From Hyperoodon ampullatus (lineage: Eukaryota > Chordata > Mammalia > Artiodactyla > Ziphiidae), in contig CATKHW010000424.1 of assembly GCA_949752795.1 (NCBI GenBank), forward strand, positions 558,001-622,000: a stretch of DNA of 64,000 nt, given 5' to 3'. How positions within the stretch are numbered: position 1 is the first letter of the stretch; every line of letters begins with the position of its first letter. The notes under the pieces were generated by a model. The model was not told the DNA's origin. It searched no databases and worked only from the letters and a program-made list of their open reading frames with translations. The translations under genes were made by a program, and so were the position numbers. Below, piece by piece: positions 25,971 to 37,741 of this stretch.

Positions 25971-27707
25971 CATAAGATATCACTTATGAAGGTCCTGTAA
26001 ACATGGCTACACATGAACTGAGTTACAAAAGAGAAAAGAGCCTCGCATTTAGAAAAAAGTCTTATGCCTGCTTAAGGGGGTAGGAGAGGTGGGGTGATGC
26101 ATAAAACCAGAGTTTGATAGTAGTATATGTACCGTTCCAAAACCAAATAGAGAATAGGCAAGACTTACACATTCCTCACTAAAAGGGACCCAAAACTCCA
26201 TATTTCTCACAGAGGAAAATATCTGACTAGTAAGAATCTTAAAACCTATATATTGATATGTCTCCGTAAGGGAATCAAGTGTGTCTAGACTGGCATAAAG
26301 ATGGCAGTGAGAATCGGCTCAAACTCAGTATAAAAAGGAAATTCAAAAACAAAACAAAAAAACAGGGAAATTCTTTACAATTCCTTCAGGGGCTCTGATG
26401 AATCCTGGAATGACCCTATCTACAACGACACTTGGAAGTGGCATAAGGCCGGACACTTGGGACTGAGAGGATTGGTGAGATTCAGTGAGCAAATGCAGAC
26501 CATTTAAAGCAATAATGTGTGGCACACATTCCTAGGGAACCAAATCTCCAGGTTGAAGGGAATATTACTCCAGCTATAACATGTACGGGAAACCTAGAGA
26601 ATGGACACACTGTGAATACGGAAGGTTTCTAAAACTCAACTAATTGTCCCTCTCCTGGTTCTCCGGTTTGACTTTCCAACTGCTTTACTATCAATCTCCC
26701 AACTTGGAGAGATAGACCCTTTAACCGCTTGGTTCGCACAGGTTGCCAATTTGGCAGAGGATAAAAGGGAAAAGGGAGAACCAATGAGAGAGTAGCTGTT
26801 AGGCATTTGGACGGGCACATGTCACTCTAATTTCTCGGGGGGAAGAAGAATTAACCAAAGTCTCAGCCACACGCCGGGAAGCAGTATAGGTCCTGAAGCA
26901 CAATTTTGGACTAGCAGTCAGCTCACAAAAAACAAGTTGAAAAATGGAGCTCAGGGGCACAGCAATTCACAAAGTGGCAGAGTAATAAAGGACAACGATC
27001 GTCCAAAAATCTGTTGAGGGAAGGCAACGAGGCGGACTTGAAAGCGAGCCAGAATAGCATGAAACCGATTTCAACAGGTACATTGGAATCACCTTTAAAT
27101 CACAGGAAGAGGGGCACAACTTCGACAATGATGCACTTGGCCAAAAAGGGCGTATCCGTTTTCTCCTGAATATATTCAGGAGAAAACGCATACGCCCTTT
27201 ATAGCCAAGCAAGCAAGCGTGCAATGCAAATCTGCACAACAAAGAAGTATCACTACCCACCAGTCAAAACGGACATCGCAAAATGTGTAAAAACCAGAAA
27301 GGCAAGACATGCCCTGGAGAACAGGGTGCCTTGTTATGCTGATGGGAAGGATGTAAATTGCCAACTGCCTCTCTGGAGGAGTGCATTGTGTTCCCTAAAA
27401 CAAGTAAACAACAGAGCTACAGAGCCAAGGGCACTTCCAGTCACGGGAATATACCTTGGGAAAACTGAAAATCAATAAGACAGAGCCACCCCAAAATTTA
27501 GGGCTGCACTGCTTACAAGAACCTCAACCTGGGTACACCTTAAATATCCCAGGAAAGACAAAAATGGTTCAAGAAATTGTGGTACTTACATACGATGGAA
27601 TATCCCTCAACCATGAAATCAATGTCATAAGGCCAGTAGCAGCAAAATGAGTGGATTTAGGTACGATGATTCTAAGTGAAATAAGTCACAGAGAAAAAGA
27701 AACTTAA
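25971..27707 (+). repeat. Macrosatellite monomer M3 (1737 bp)
   Basis: Complete copy. M3 and the next copy, M4, share private variants (CTTTATAGCCAAGC after the palindrome, then ATCACTACCCACCAG). They are therefore a recently duplicated neighbouring pair, unlike the alternating pattern of M11-M14. Confidence 0.95.
27137..27208. repeat. 72-bp inverted repeat of M3
   Basis: Three of 36 pairs are mismatched. The inner 16 nt of each arm around GAATATATTC pair perfectly. Confidence 0.92.
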
Positions 27708-29443
27708 CATAAGATATCACTTATGAAGTTCCTGTAAACATGGCTACACATTAACTGATTTAGGAAGGAGAACAGAGTCTCCCATTTAGAAAACACTCTT
27801 ATGCCTGCTTAAGGGGGACGGAGAGGTGGGGTGATGCATAAAACCAGAGTTTGATAGTAGTACAGGTACCGTTTCAAAAACCAAATGAGGAATAGTCAAG
27901 ACCTACACTTTCCGGAGTGAAAGGGACTCAAACCCCATATTTCCCGCAGAGGAATATATCTGACTAGTAAGAATCTTAAAACCTATGTATTGATAAGTCT
28001 CCGTAAGGGAATCAAGTGTGTCTAGACTGGCATAAACATGGCACTGAGAATCAGCTCAAACCCACTATAAAAAGGAATTTCAAAAACCAAAGAAAAAAAC
28101 GGGGAAATTCTTTACAATTCCTTCAGGATCTCTGATGAAACCTGGAATGACCCTATCTACAACGACAGCTGGATGTGGCATAAGGATGGACACTTGGGAC
28201 TGAGAGGATTGGTGAGATTTGGTCAGCAAAAGCAGACCATTTAAACAATAATGTGTGGCACACATTCCAAGGATTCCAACTCTCGTGGTTGAAGGGAATT
28301 TTACTACAGCTATAACATGTACGTGAAAGCAAGAGAATGGACACACTGTGAATAAGAAAGGTTTCTAAAACTCAAGTAATAATCCCTGTCCTTGTGCTTC
28401 AGTTTGAATTTCAAACTGCTTTGCTATCAATCTCCCAACTTCGCGAGACAGCCCCTTTAACCTCCTGGTTCTCACAGGTTGCAAATTAGGCAGAGGATGA
28501 AAGGAAAGATGGAGAACCAATGAGAGAGTAGCTGTTAGGCATTTGGACGGGCACATTTCACTCTAATTTCCCGGCAGAAAGAAGAATTAACCAAAGTATC
28601 AGCCACACGCCGGGAACCAGTATAGATCCTGAAGCTAAATTTTGGACTTGCGGTCAGCTCACAAAAAACGAGTTCAAAAATGGAGCTCAGGGGCACAGCA
28701 ATTCACAAATTGGCAGAGTAATAAATGGCAACTATCGACCAAAAATCTGTTGAGGGAAGGCAACGAGGCATACTTTAAAGGGAGCCAGAATAGCAGGAAA
28801 CAGATTTCAAGAGGTACATTGGAATCGCCTTTAAAGCACAGGAAGAGGGGCACAACTTCGAAAATGATGCACTTGGCCAAACAGGGCGTATGTGTTTTCT
28901 CCTGAATATATTCAGGAGAAAACGCATACACCCTTTATAGCCAAGCAAGCAAGGGGGCAATGCAAATCTGCACTACAAAGAAGTATCACTACCCACCAGT
29001 CAAAAGGAACATCACAAAATGTGTGAAAACCAGAAAGGCAAGACATGCCCTGGAGAACAGGGAGCCTAGTTATGCTGATGTGCAGGATGTAAATTGCCAA
29101 CTGCCTCTCTGGAGGAGTGCATTCTGTTCGCTAAAACAAGTAAAAAACAGAGCTACAGAGCGGACGGCACTTCCAGTCTATGGAATATATCTTGGGAGAA
29201 ATGAAAATCAATAAGACAGAGCCACCCCAATATTTAGGGCTGCTTTGCTTACAAGAACCTCAACTTGGGTATACCATAAATATCCCAGGAAAGACAAAAA
29301 TGGTTCAAGAAATTCTGGTACTTACATACGATGGAATATCCCTCAGCCATGAAATCAATGTCATAAGGCGAGTAGCAGCAAAATGAGTGGATTCATGTAC
29401 GAAGATTCAAAGTGAAATAAGTCACAGAGAAAAAGAAACTTAT
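27708..29443 (+). repeat. Macrosatellite monomer M4 (1736 bp)
   Basis: Complete copy, sister to M3 by shared variants. The L1-like features are clear in the second half: a ladder of short matches to ORF2 3' sequence ending in the GAAATAAGTCACAGAGAAAAAG region at about 29410. Confidence 0.95.
28873..28944. repeat. 72-bp inverted repeat of M4
   Basis: Five of 36 pairs are mismatched, with the outer right end altered to TATAGCCAA as in M3. Confidence 0.9.
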
Positions 29444-29526
29444 CATAAGATATCACTTATGAAGGTCCTGTAAACATGGCTACACATGAACTGAGTTAGG
29501 AAAGATTACAGAGTAATGAATCTTAT
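29444..29526 (+). repeat. Macrosatellite stub M5 (83 bp)
   Basis: Only the first 83 bases of a monomer are present. They run from the landmark to GAGTTAGGAAAGATTACAGAG and then jump back to a second, diverged landmark (CATAAGGTATGAC at 29527). This marks a recombination breakpoint between the homogeneous copies on the left and the diverged copy on the right. Confidence 0.85.
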
Positions 29527-31268
29527 CATAAGGTATGACTCATAGCGGGAATGTACACATGGCTACACATGAACTGAATTACTAACACAACAGAGTCACA
29601 CATTTAGAAATCAATCTTCTACCTGCTTAAGGGGAAAGGCGAAGTGGGGTAATGCATAAAACCACAGTTTTAAATTAGCACAGATACCAATACATAAACC
29701 AAGTATGTAATAGACAACACCTACTCCCAGCACAATGAACTGGACTCAACACTCCCTATTCATTGCAGAGGAATATATCTGACTTTAAGTACTTTAAAAC
29801 ATATGTATTCTCATGTCTCCATAAAGGAATCATGTGTGTGTATAACGGCATGGACACTGCACTGAAATTCAGCTAAACCCCCCGTATAAAAATAAATTTC
29901 AAAAGCAAAATGCAAAAACAGCGAAACAGAGAGAAATTCTTAAAAATTACGTTCACGGCCTGTGATGCAACGTGGATTGACCAACTTTACACCCACCTCT
30001 GGATGAGACATAAGACTGGACACTTGGAGCTGACAAGATTGCTGAGGTTGTGTGAGCAAAAGAACACCACTTAGAGCAATACTTTGTGCTACCCATTCTA
30101 GTGGTCCCAACACTCCAGGTTTAAGGGAATCTTCCTACAGTTAAAAATGCATGGGAAACCCAGTGGTTGGTACACTGTGTAATCGGGAAAGTTTTCTAAA
30201 AGGTACCTCATTTTTCCTTTCATCGTGCTGGGCTTCGCCATTCCATCTGCATTACTGAAAATCTCCCCACTTGGAGTTTCAGCGGCTTTACCCTCCTGTT
30301 ATGCACAGTTTGCAAATTGTGCAGAGGATGAACAGGAAGAGGGGAAACAAATGAGAGATTAGCTGTAGGTGTTTGGATGGGCACATGTCTCTCTAGTTTC
30401 ACCTCAGGAAGAAGAATTAAACAAAGGCTCAGCCTGCAGCCCCGGAACCAGACTAGGGCCTAAAGCCATCCTGCGGTATTGCAGCCAGCTCACAAATAGG
30501 CGATTTGAAAAATGGAAATCAGGGGCACAGCAATTCACAAACTTGCAGAGTTATAAGGGACAACTATCATCCAGAAATATATTGAGGTAAGGCAGTGAAG
30601 AGGATTTGAATGCAAGGCAGAATTGAAGGAAACAGATTTCAAGAGGTAGATTGGAGTTGTCTTTAAAGCACATGAAAAGTGACAGAACTTCGACAATGAT
30701 GTCCTTGGCCAAAAAGTGAGTATGTGTATTTTCTTGAACATATTCGGGAAAAAATGCATACGCCCTTTTTGGCCAAGCAAGCCATCAGGCATTGCAAATC
30801 CACACTACATAGAAGTGTCACTTACCTCCGGTCCAAAGGGCTATCCGCAAATAGTGTAAAAACCACAAATACAAGACAGGCCAAGGAGAAAAGGGAGCCT
30901 GGTTATGCCGATGGACAGAATGTAAATTGTCAACAGCCTTTCTGGAGAACTGTATGTTGTTTTCTAAAACAGAGCTACAGAGCATAGCACACTTCAACTC
31001 ATGGGCGTGTATTTTGGGTAAACTAAAAATCCACAACAAACAGCCACACCAAAGTTATGGCTGCTCTGTTTACAAGAACCTCAACTTCGGTACACTTTAA
31101 ATACAACAGGAAAGGAAAAAACATAATGGATAAAGATGTTGTGATACTTATATACAATGGAATGTCACTCAGATATAAAATCAATGTCATAAGGCCAATA
31201 GCAGCATAATGAGTGGCTTTAGGTACGATGATGCTAAGTGAAATGAGCCACAAAGAAAAAGAAACTTA
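29527..31268 (+). repeat. Diverged macrosatellite monomer M6 (about 1742 bp)
   Basis: Full length and colinear with the others, but clearly more diverged. It keeps a better L1-like look than the homogeneous copies. The stretch around 31130-31260 reads close to L1 ORF2 and 3' UTR (GATACTTATATACAATGGAATGTCACTCAG, split here as GATACTTATATACAATGG and AATGTCACTCAG). It therefore probably sits at the less homogenised edge of the array. Confidence 0.88.
30705..30776. repeat. Decayed 72-bp inverted repeat of M6
   Basis: About eight of 36 pairs are mismatched. The outer 12 nt on both sides still pair perfectly. Confidence 0.8.
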
Positions 31269-31602
31269 CTGTAATATATCACTTATAGAGGGAATGTAAA
31301 CATGGATACACATGAACTGAATTTCAAAAGAGAACAGAGTTACACATTTAGAAAACACACTTATGCCTCCTTAAGGGGAAAGGTGATGTGGGGTGATGTG
31401 TAAAAGCAGAGTTTGAAATTAGCACAGATACCATTCCATATACCAAATATGTAATAGACAAGACCTACTCCTTTCTCAATGAACTGGACACAAAACACCC
31501 TATTCACTGAAGAGGAATATATCTGACTGCTAATAATCTTGAAACCTATGAATTTATATGTCTCCATAATGGAATCAAGTGTATGCAGATTGGCATAAAC
31601 AC
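31269..31602 (+). repeat. Macrosatellite stub M7, cut by L1
   Basis: Starts at a weak landmark (TGTAATATATCAC) and runs as a normal monomer to TTGGCATAAACAC near 31602. There the sequence turns abruptly into L1 ORF2. The right part of this monomer is not found on the far side of the L1 pair. Confidence 0.85.
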
Positions 31603-33119
31603 AGATCAAAGGAACAGGACAGAAAGCTCAGAGATAAACCTACATACCTATGGCTATCTCATCTATGACAAAGGAGCTAAGGATATACAATGGAGAAAAG
31701 ACAGTCTCTTCAGTAATTGGTGCTGGAAATACTGGACCCCTACACATAAAATAATGAAATTAGTACACTCCATAACACCATACACAAAAATAAACTCTAA
31801 ATTGATTAGAGATCTAAATATAAGACCAGACAATATAAAACACTTAGAGGAAACCATAGGCAGAACACTCTATGACATAAATCACAGCAAGATCCTTTTT
31901 GACCCACCTCCTAGAGAAATGGAAATACAAACAGAAATCAACAAATGGGACCTAATGAAACTTAAAAGCTTTTACACAGTACAGGAAAACATAAAAAAGA
32001 TGCAAAAAAAACCCTCAGAATGGGAGAAAATATTTTCAAATGAAGCAATTGACAAAGGATTAATCTCCAAACTTTACAAGCACCTCATGTAGCTCAATAT
32101 CACAAAAACAAACAACCCAATCCAAAAACGGGCAGAAGACCTATATAGACATTTCTCCAAAGAAGATATACAGATTACCAAGAAAAACATGAAAGGATGC
32201 TGAACATCACTAATCATTATAGAAATGCAAATCAAAGCTACCGTGAGGTATCACCTCACAGCAGTCAGAGTCGCAATCATCAAAAAAAATCTACAAAACA
32301 ATAAATCCTGGAGAGGCCTTTATTGGAGAAAAGGGAACATACTTGCACTGTGGGTGGGAATGTAAATTGATATGGGCAATAGGGAGAACAGTACGGAGGT
32401 TCCTTTAAATAACTATCAATAGAAGTACCAAACGACACAACAATCCAACTACTGTGCATTTGCCTTGCGAAAACCATAATTCAAAAAGAGTTTTGTACGA
32501 AAATGTTCATTTCAGCTCTATTTACAATAGCCAGGACATGGAAGCAACCTAAGTGTCCATCGACAGATGAATGGATAAAGAAGATCTGGCACATATATAC
32601 AATGGAATATTACTCAGGCATAAAAAGAAGCAAAACTGACTTATTTGTACTGAGGTGGATGGACTTAGAATCTGTCCTACACAGTGAAGTAAGTCAGAAA
32701 GGGAAAAACAAATACTGTATGTTAACAGAGATATACGGAATCTAATGAAGAAAAAAAAAATTTTGAAGAACTTAGTGGCAGGACAGGATTAAGGACACAG
32801 AAGTAGAGAAAGGACTTGAGGACACCGGAAGGGGGATGGGTAGGCTGGGACGAAGTGAGACAGTGGCATGGACATAAATACATTACCAAATGTAACACTG
32901 ATAGCTACTGGGATGCTGCCACATAGAAGAGGGAGATAACCTCGGTGCTTTGTGACCACCTAAAGGGGTAGTATATGGAGTGTGGGAGGGAGATGCAAGA
33001 GAGAGGGGATCTGGTGACATTTGTATATGTATAGCTGATTCACTTTGTTAGACAGCAGAAACAAACACTCCATTGTAAAGCAATTATACTCCAATAAACG
33101 TGTAAAAGGAAAAAAAAAA
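31603..33119 (+). mobile_element. LINE-1 3' end, copy 1 (ORF2 C-terminus, 3' UTR, poly-A)
   Basis: This 5'-truncated L1 covers the last part of ORF2 and a complete 3' UTR. A frame from 31583 to 32092 reads L1 ORF2 sequence with the recognisable stretches INKWDLMKLKSF and PSEWEKIFSNEA. It ends at a TAG where related elements have CAG (Gln). After frameshifts, the true ORF2 end is read at 32503-32745 (motifs KQPKCPSTDEWI and MEYYSGIK). The 3' UTR ends with CCAATAAACGTG and an A run at about 33110-33119. It is a dead copy, and it looks younger than the L1 directly after it because its ORF2 is less broken and its tail is better kept. Confidence 0.95.
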
Positions 33120-34478
33120 AGAAAGCCCAGGGATAAACCTACACACCTATGGTCAACTAATCTATGACAAAGGAGGCAAGACTATACAATGGAGATAAGA
33201 CAGTCTCTTCAATCAGTGGTGGTGGGAAATATGGACAGCTACATGTAAAAGAATGAAATTAGAACACTCCCCAACACCATCCATAAACATATATTCAAAA
33301 TTGATTAGAGACCTTAATGTAAGACTGGACAGTATAAAACTCTGTGAGAAAAACTTACGAAGAATACTCTGACGTAAATCACAGCAAGACATTTTTGATC
33401 CACCTCCTATACTAATGAAATAAAAAAGAAAACTAAACAGCTGGGACCTAATGAAACGTAAAAGCTTTTGCAAAGCAAAGGAAACTACAAACAAGATGAA
33501 AAGACAACCCTCAGAATGGCAGAAAATATTTGCAAACGAATCAATGGACAATTGCTTAATCTCCAATATATATAAACAGCTCATGCAGCTCAATATTAAT
33601 AAAACAAACAACCCAATACAAAAATGGAAGAAGATCTAAATAGACATTTATTCCAAGAAGATATAGAGATGGCCAAGACACACATGAAAATCTGCTCAAC
33701 ATCTCTAATTATTAGAGAAATGGAAATCGAAACTACAATGAGGTATCACGTCACACCTGTTAGAATGGGCATCATCAGAAAATCTACAAACAACAAATGC
33801 TGGAGAGGGTGTGGAGATAAGGAACCTTCTTCCACTATTGTTGGGAATGTAAATCAATACAATCTCTATGGAGAACAGTATGGAGGTTCCTTTAAAAACT
33901 AAAAATAGAATTACCATATAATCCAGCAATCCCACTACTGGGCATATACCCAGAGAAAACCATAAATCAAAAAGACACATTCACCACAATGTTCATTGCA
34001 GCACTATTTACAATAGCCAGGTAATGAAAGCAACCTAAGTGCCCACAGACAGACGAATGGATAAAGATGTGGTACATATATACAATGGAATATTACACAG
34101 CAATACATAGGAATGAAATTGGGTCATTTGTAGAGACCTTGATGGATCTAGAGACTGTCATACAGAGTGAAGTAAGTCAAAAAGGGAAAAACAAATATTG
34201 TATATTAATGCATATATGTGGAACCTAGAAAAATGGTACAGGTGATCCGGTTTGCAGGGCAGAGATAGAGACACAGAAGTAGAGAACAAACATATGGACA
34301 CCAAGGGGGAATGCCATGTGAGGGTGGTGGTGGGATGAATTGGGAGACTGGCATTCACATGTGCACACTTATATGTATAAAATAGATATCCAATAAGAAC
34401 CTGCTGTATAAAAGAAAGAAATAAATTTTAAAAAAATTAAAGATAAATAAATAACATTTAATTAAAAAAAACAAAAAA
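33120..34478 (+). mobile_element. LINE-1 3' end, copy 2 (older subfamily)
   Basis: A second 5'-truncated L1 starts directly after the A tail of copy 1, at almost the same ORF2 position (GAAAGCCCAGGGATAAACC here, GAAAGCTCAGAGATAAACC in copy 1). ORF2 fragments are read at 33451-33639 and 33624-33902 (motifs [13 protein letters not shown] and [10 protein letters not shown]). The 3' UTR differs from copy 1: it has GGGATGAATTGGGAGACTGG and ends ATAAGAACCTGCTGTATAAA plus an AT-rich tail. This is the form of older L1 groups. It is not functional. Confidence 0.93.
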
Positions 34479-34610
34479 ATGTTTTTCCCTTCATATAGAC
34501 TTCTTTATATTAATGCATTATTTCCATGTTTATATTTGTAATTTAAAAAAAAAAGAGGAATAAATAAAATCTACCTTGAACCAAAAAGAAAGAAAGAAAA
34601 AAAAAAAACA
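34479..34610. other. AT-rich segment ending in an A-rich tail
   Basis: About 130 bp of AT-rich DNA. An AATAAA-like signal near 34560 is followed by an A-rich run at about 34587-34608. It could be the 3' end of a short retroposed transcript or a low-complexity extension of the L1 tail. No coding content is seen. Confidence 0.4.
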
Positions 34611-35795
34611 GAACCTACCAGTTATACAGAGGAAAATTGTATCAGGGCACTTGCTCCCCTGGTAAAAATTCTTAAGTTGGTCAGAGGTGTGAAATGGTCT
34701 CACATGCAGTCAGCAGCGCTCCCCCCCACAAGGAGCGTCCTCATTGCAAAGCAGGGGGACTGTTTCGAGGCGTCTGTGAGTAAATGTGAGCTGAGCCCCA
34801 GTCCTGCTGCAGCTGAACTCTTCCCACCCTTTCCAGGTAAAACACCTGAATATGTACAAGAACTTGCAAGCCTAGAGGAAGGGATGTGGAGTCACACAAG
34901 CGACAGCACGTAGGCCGACTTTGTGCCTGCAGGCCAGCCAGGATGGTCCTGGCACCAGATGCTCTTCTGGAAGCTTTCCATTTCCCTGCCTGAGATACCC
35001 ATCCTGCCACGGCCCCCACTGCTTTTTTACTTCCTCACCACTGCCTTGGGAGAAATTCCAGCAGCAGGTATGGGTGACACATCCTCTTCTTTAGCAGGTG
35101 GCAGCCTGGCAACTCCTGCAGAAAGTCCATCAGAGCCCCCCTCAAACTGGGCCACCCACAAAGACACGGCCCCTCACTCCCTCCCACCACCCCAGCCCCG
35201 ACACTGCTGACCGGGCAGAGAATATGGCGCCAGGCACAGCAACAGGGTCTCTTGCTGACTGGAGAGGTGTTTACATTGACCTCAACCCAGGAACACCTGG
35301 GGAGGGCTGGCAGGCAGTGTCAGGCTGCCCAAATCAGCCAATCCTCACCCCTCAGGGGCTAACAGTTGCAGAAAATGAACCTTGCTAAACAGGCCAGGCC
35401 CAAGGAACAGGTGTGGGCTCCTGCGAGTCAGGATAGACAAGGGGCTGCAGCTGCGGCTTGTTTTCTTATCATTTTATCTGGTCTATGAGTGGAAAACAAA
35501 TTCAAGAAGACCCTATCCTAATGAGAGGAACCCAGGAGTCAGGGAGAGGAGTGATGGTGGGTGGAGACAGAGGCCTGGTGCCCTGGCTGCAGTGGAAGTG
35601 TCTGGAAGACCAGGCAGAGACAGGATGCACAGAGTGATACCCAGGGTCACAGACCTCTCAGAGCTGCTGTTTCTTAGTTCAAGTCCTGCTCTGAGGTGTT
35701 CTGTGTCAGCTGTGAGCGACGGGTGAGCTGGGGGTTCCCTGCAAGGTGGGCTATGTGCACAGTTCCTGTGTGTCCAGCCCTGCTGGGGTACCGGC
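34611..35795. other. Unrecognised GC-richer stretch, no gene supported
   Basis: This part is clearly richer in G and C than its surroundings and is not repeated elsewhere in the window. Open frames of 78 to 114 codons occur on both strands and overlap one another. None shows a domain, signal peptide or repeat that I recognise, and none continues across a convincing splice pattern. It may be decayed retroviral 5' sequence, since an ERV pol remnant follows, or single-copy genomic DNA. I cannot decide between these. Confidence 0.4.
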
Positions 35796-35990
35796 CCAGG
35801 GGAGCTCTGTATCCTGGGAAGGGCCTGACTAGGAGAGCCCCATGGGCTGCTGGGTAGCTGCACAGGTGAGCTCCATACCCTGGGAGGGACTTGACCACGA
35901 GAGCCCCGTGGGCTGTGGGGTGGGCGGCGCAGCCCAGGTGAGCTCCATATCTGGGATTGGCCTGACCAGGAGAGCCCCATGGGCTGCTGG
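35796..35990. repeat. Three-copy tandem repeat, unit about 57-72 bp
   Basis: Copies begin near 35796, 35862 and 35934. Each has a GAGCTC core (AGGGGAGCTCTGT, AGGTGAGCTCCAT, AGGTGAGCTCCAT) and then GAGAGCCCCATGGGCTG or a one-base variant. The copies are about 85% alike by eye. The repeat ends exactly where the ERV pol similarity begins, so it may mark the deletion point that removed the 5' half of the provirus. Confidence 0.8.
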
Positions 35991-35994
35991 AGAC

Positions 35995-36990
35995 CTGTTA
36001 AAGAATATCAGGACAGTCAGTGAAGCCACCGAGGATATACATCGAGTAGCTCCTATTTCCTACACCCTGCTGGTCATTCTACCATCCACCAGGCCATGGC
36101 ATTCTGTATTAGACTTCAATGATGACTTCTTCTGTATTCCATTCATCTCAGAGTCACAAGAACTTTTGTCTTGTGAGTGGCAGGACACAACATGCAACAA
36201 AAGCAATAATGCTGGGCCGTCCTGCCCCAATGGTTCAAAAATCCCCACACCATCATTGGGGAAATGTCCTCTAAAGACCTAAAAGTTCTACCTCTGTAAA
36301 AGGGAACCCTCCTTCAATATGCAGATGACATTCTGATCGCCTGGCCTACTAAAGACGCCTCTGCACTTCCTACCCAAGAAAGGATAGAAGGTGTCCAAGG
36401 AAAAGGCTCAATTATCCCAGGCTAAGGTGACATGCCTGGGCTTCATTCTCACAGATATTCGGAGAAACGCATCCCAGGATAGGGAAGAAGCCATTTGCAG
36501 CCTTACCTCTTCTAAAACTAGAAGACAGCTTAGGGGTTCCTGGGGAGGCCAAGGTTTTATGCATCTGGATCCCTAACTACAGTCTAATACCTGGGCCTCT
36601 ACATGAAACACTGACACGAAATGATGATGATTCTTTTGAATAGAATCCAGAAGCAGCCTTTCAAGAATGGAAAGAGCAGTCAATTCAGGCCCTTGCCCAG
36701 GAACTCCCTAATTTAGCTAAACCCTTTGACCTTTACATACCCGGTCAAAGGTTAATCGCCCTTGGAGCCTTAGTGCAAAAACTGGGACCACTTGAAATGG
36801 AGCAACACAAGAATGCCCTTCAGGTATGATAAACTATGGTCACCAAGGGCTTTGCCCACTGCCCCATCAGGCCAGGATACTGGGGTATCTAAAAAGCTGG
36901 AAATCAGCAGCCCGCAATGCCAGCTCCCTCCTAAGGGAAAAGGAACCCACGTGGTGATCCTAACCACCCATCATGCCCTGAAGTTGCAGG
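35995..36990 (+). pseudogene. pol: Class I ERV pol remnant (reverse transcriptase, start of RNase H)
   Basis: Three frames must be combined to follow the gammaretrovirus-like pol, so it is dead. Near 36050-36180 one frame reads a finger/palm segment with SVLDFNDDFFCIPF, the first catalytic Asp region of RT. At 36309-36345 another frame reads LLQYADDILIA, the YxDD polymerase box with Ala in the variable place (codons 36318-36329). At 36391-36560 a third frame reads the connection (KAQLSQAKVTCLGFIL, then KTRRQLRGS). At about 36640-36790 a stretch with PNLAKPFDLYI and ALVQKLGPLE leads towards RNase H. Gag, protease and integrase are not found. The identification rests on these motifs and their order. 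No database comparison was possible. Confidence 0.85.
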
Positions 36991-37269
36991 GGTCGCGCTG
37001 CGGACACACTGACCTAGAGTGAGGAGGCCCTCCAACTCCAAACTCCAGAGAGACAAACGGGGGCAATGGGCCCCCAAGATGACTCCTGTGACCATCACTT
37101 GACCTGGAGTTTCTCTCAGAAAACAAGTCTGTGCCCCGAAAGAGCAGACTACAGCTTGCAGGACTTACTGCACCCAGACGTGAGCTAACAAGCTTGGTGG
37201 AGGAAACGTATATCACGATTTCACCATAGAAAACCCTACAGACACCACGGTGATGGTGGCCAATATGAC
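36991..37269. other. Interval between pol and env remnants, unassigned
   Basis: Probably ERV-internal sequence because of its position, but I recognise no motif. There is no integrase-like zinc or DDE pattern, and frames are short. Confidence 0.35.
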
Positions 37270-37460
37270 CGGCTGGACTGCTGGCTTCTTCAAAAGGCAG
37301 TTGACTCAGTGGACGTCATGGTCCTGGATCACCACTGACCCTGGACTGTCTGGGAGTTGAGCGGGCAGGGCTTTGACACATGGTGCTGTTTGTACATTAA
37401 TTCAGGGACCTAATTAAAGAAAGCACAGACTACTGGTCAGAGCATCTAGGCTGGCAAATC
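37270..37460 (+). pseudogene. env: Class I ERV env transmembrane-subunit remnant
   Basis: One frame around 37312-37410 reads MVLDHH, a stop, then a segment ending WCCLYINSGT (37381-37410). The CC pair followed by a short hydrophobic step and INSG matches the end of the disulphide-loop region in the TM subunit of gammaretrovirus-type envelopes. The frame has an internal stop and another just after, so no protein is possible. Its order (pol, env, then LTR-like sequence, all on +) fits a single provirus with large internal deletions. Confidence 0.6.
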
Positions 37461-37741
37461 CATCAGCCTAAGTTCACCGAACAAATGTGGGGTGGGGTGA
37501 AACCTGCCACAACAGCATCTCTGTGCATCTCTTTCCTGGACCCTTAAAGGTCATTAGAATCTATAACACTTCCAATGCTCGTGCTCAGGTGGACGAGCAG
37601 TGAGGCAGGAGTCCTTGGGACAATCAACCTCACCTGGAGGCTGCTGGGGAGAAGTTTTGCCCCTCCCCCCGTGTATGAGGTCTCCCACCTCAGCATGAAG
37701 CAGTTACAAAAGAGGTGTCTGCACCCTCAGCACCCCAAGAA
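37461..37741. other. Interval between env remnant and LTR-like segment
   Basis: Contains an 85-codon plus-strand frame (37575-37832) that runs into the LTR-like segment. This may be the decayed end of env, but no membrane-spanning stretch is clear. No convincing polypurine tract is seen directly before 37742. Confidence 0.35.

Noticed and set aside
27120..27140. CENP-B box in the macrosatellite (ACTTCGACAATGATGC looked promising)
   Set aside because: The required A and CGGG positions of the box are not met. No other candidate was noticed in the monomers.
22501..31602. Telomeric or rDNA repeats
   Set aside because: No TTAGGG arrays and no rRNA-like stretches were seen.
31583..32092. 169-codon open frame as a host gene
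   Set aside because: It is the C-terminal part of L1 ORF2 and begins in flanking satellite sequence.
35098..35388. Overlapping 95-114 codon plus-strand frames in the GC-richer island (34923-35726)
   Set aside because: Composition alone explains open frames here. No domain, codon bias or splice structure could be supported.
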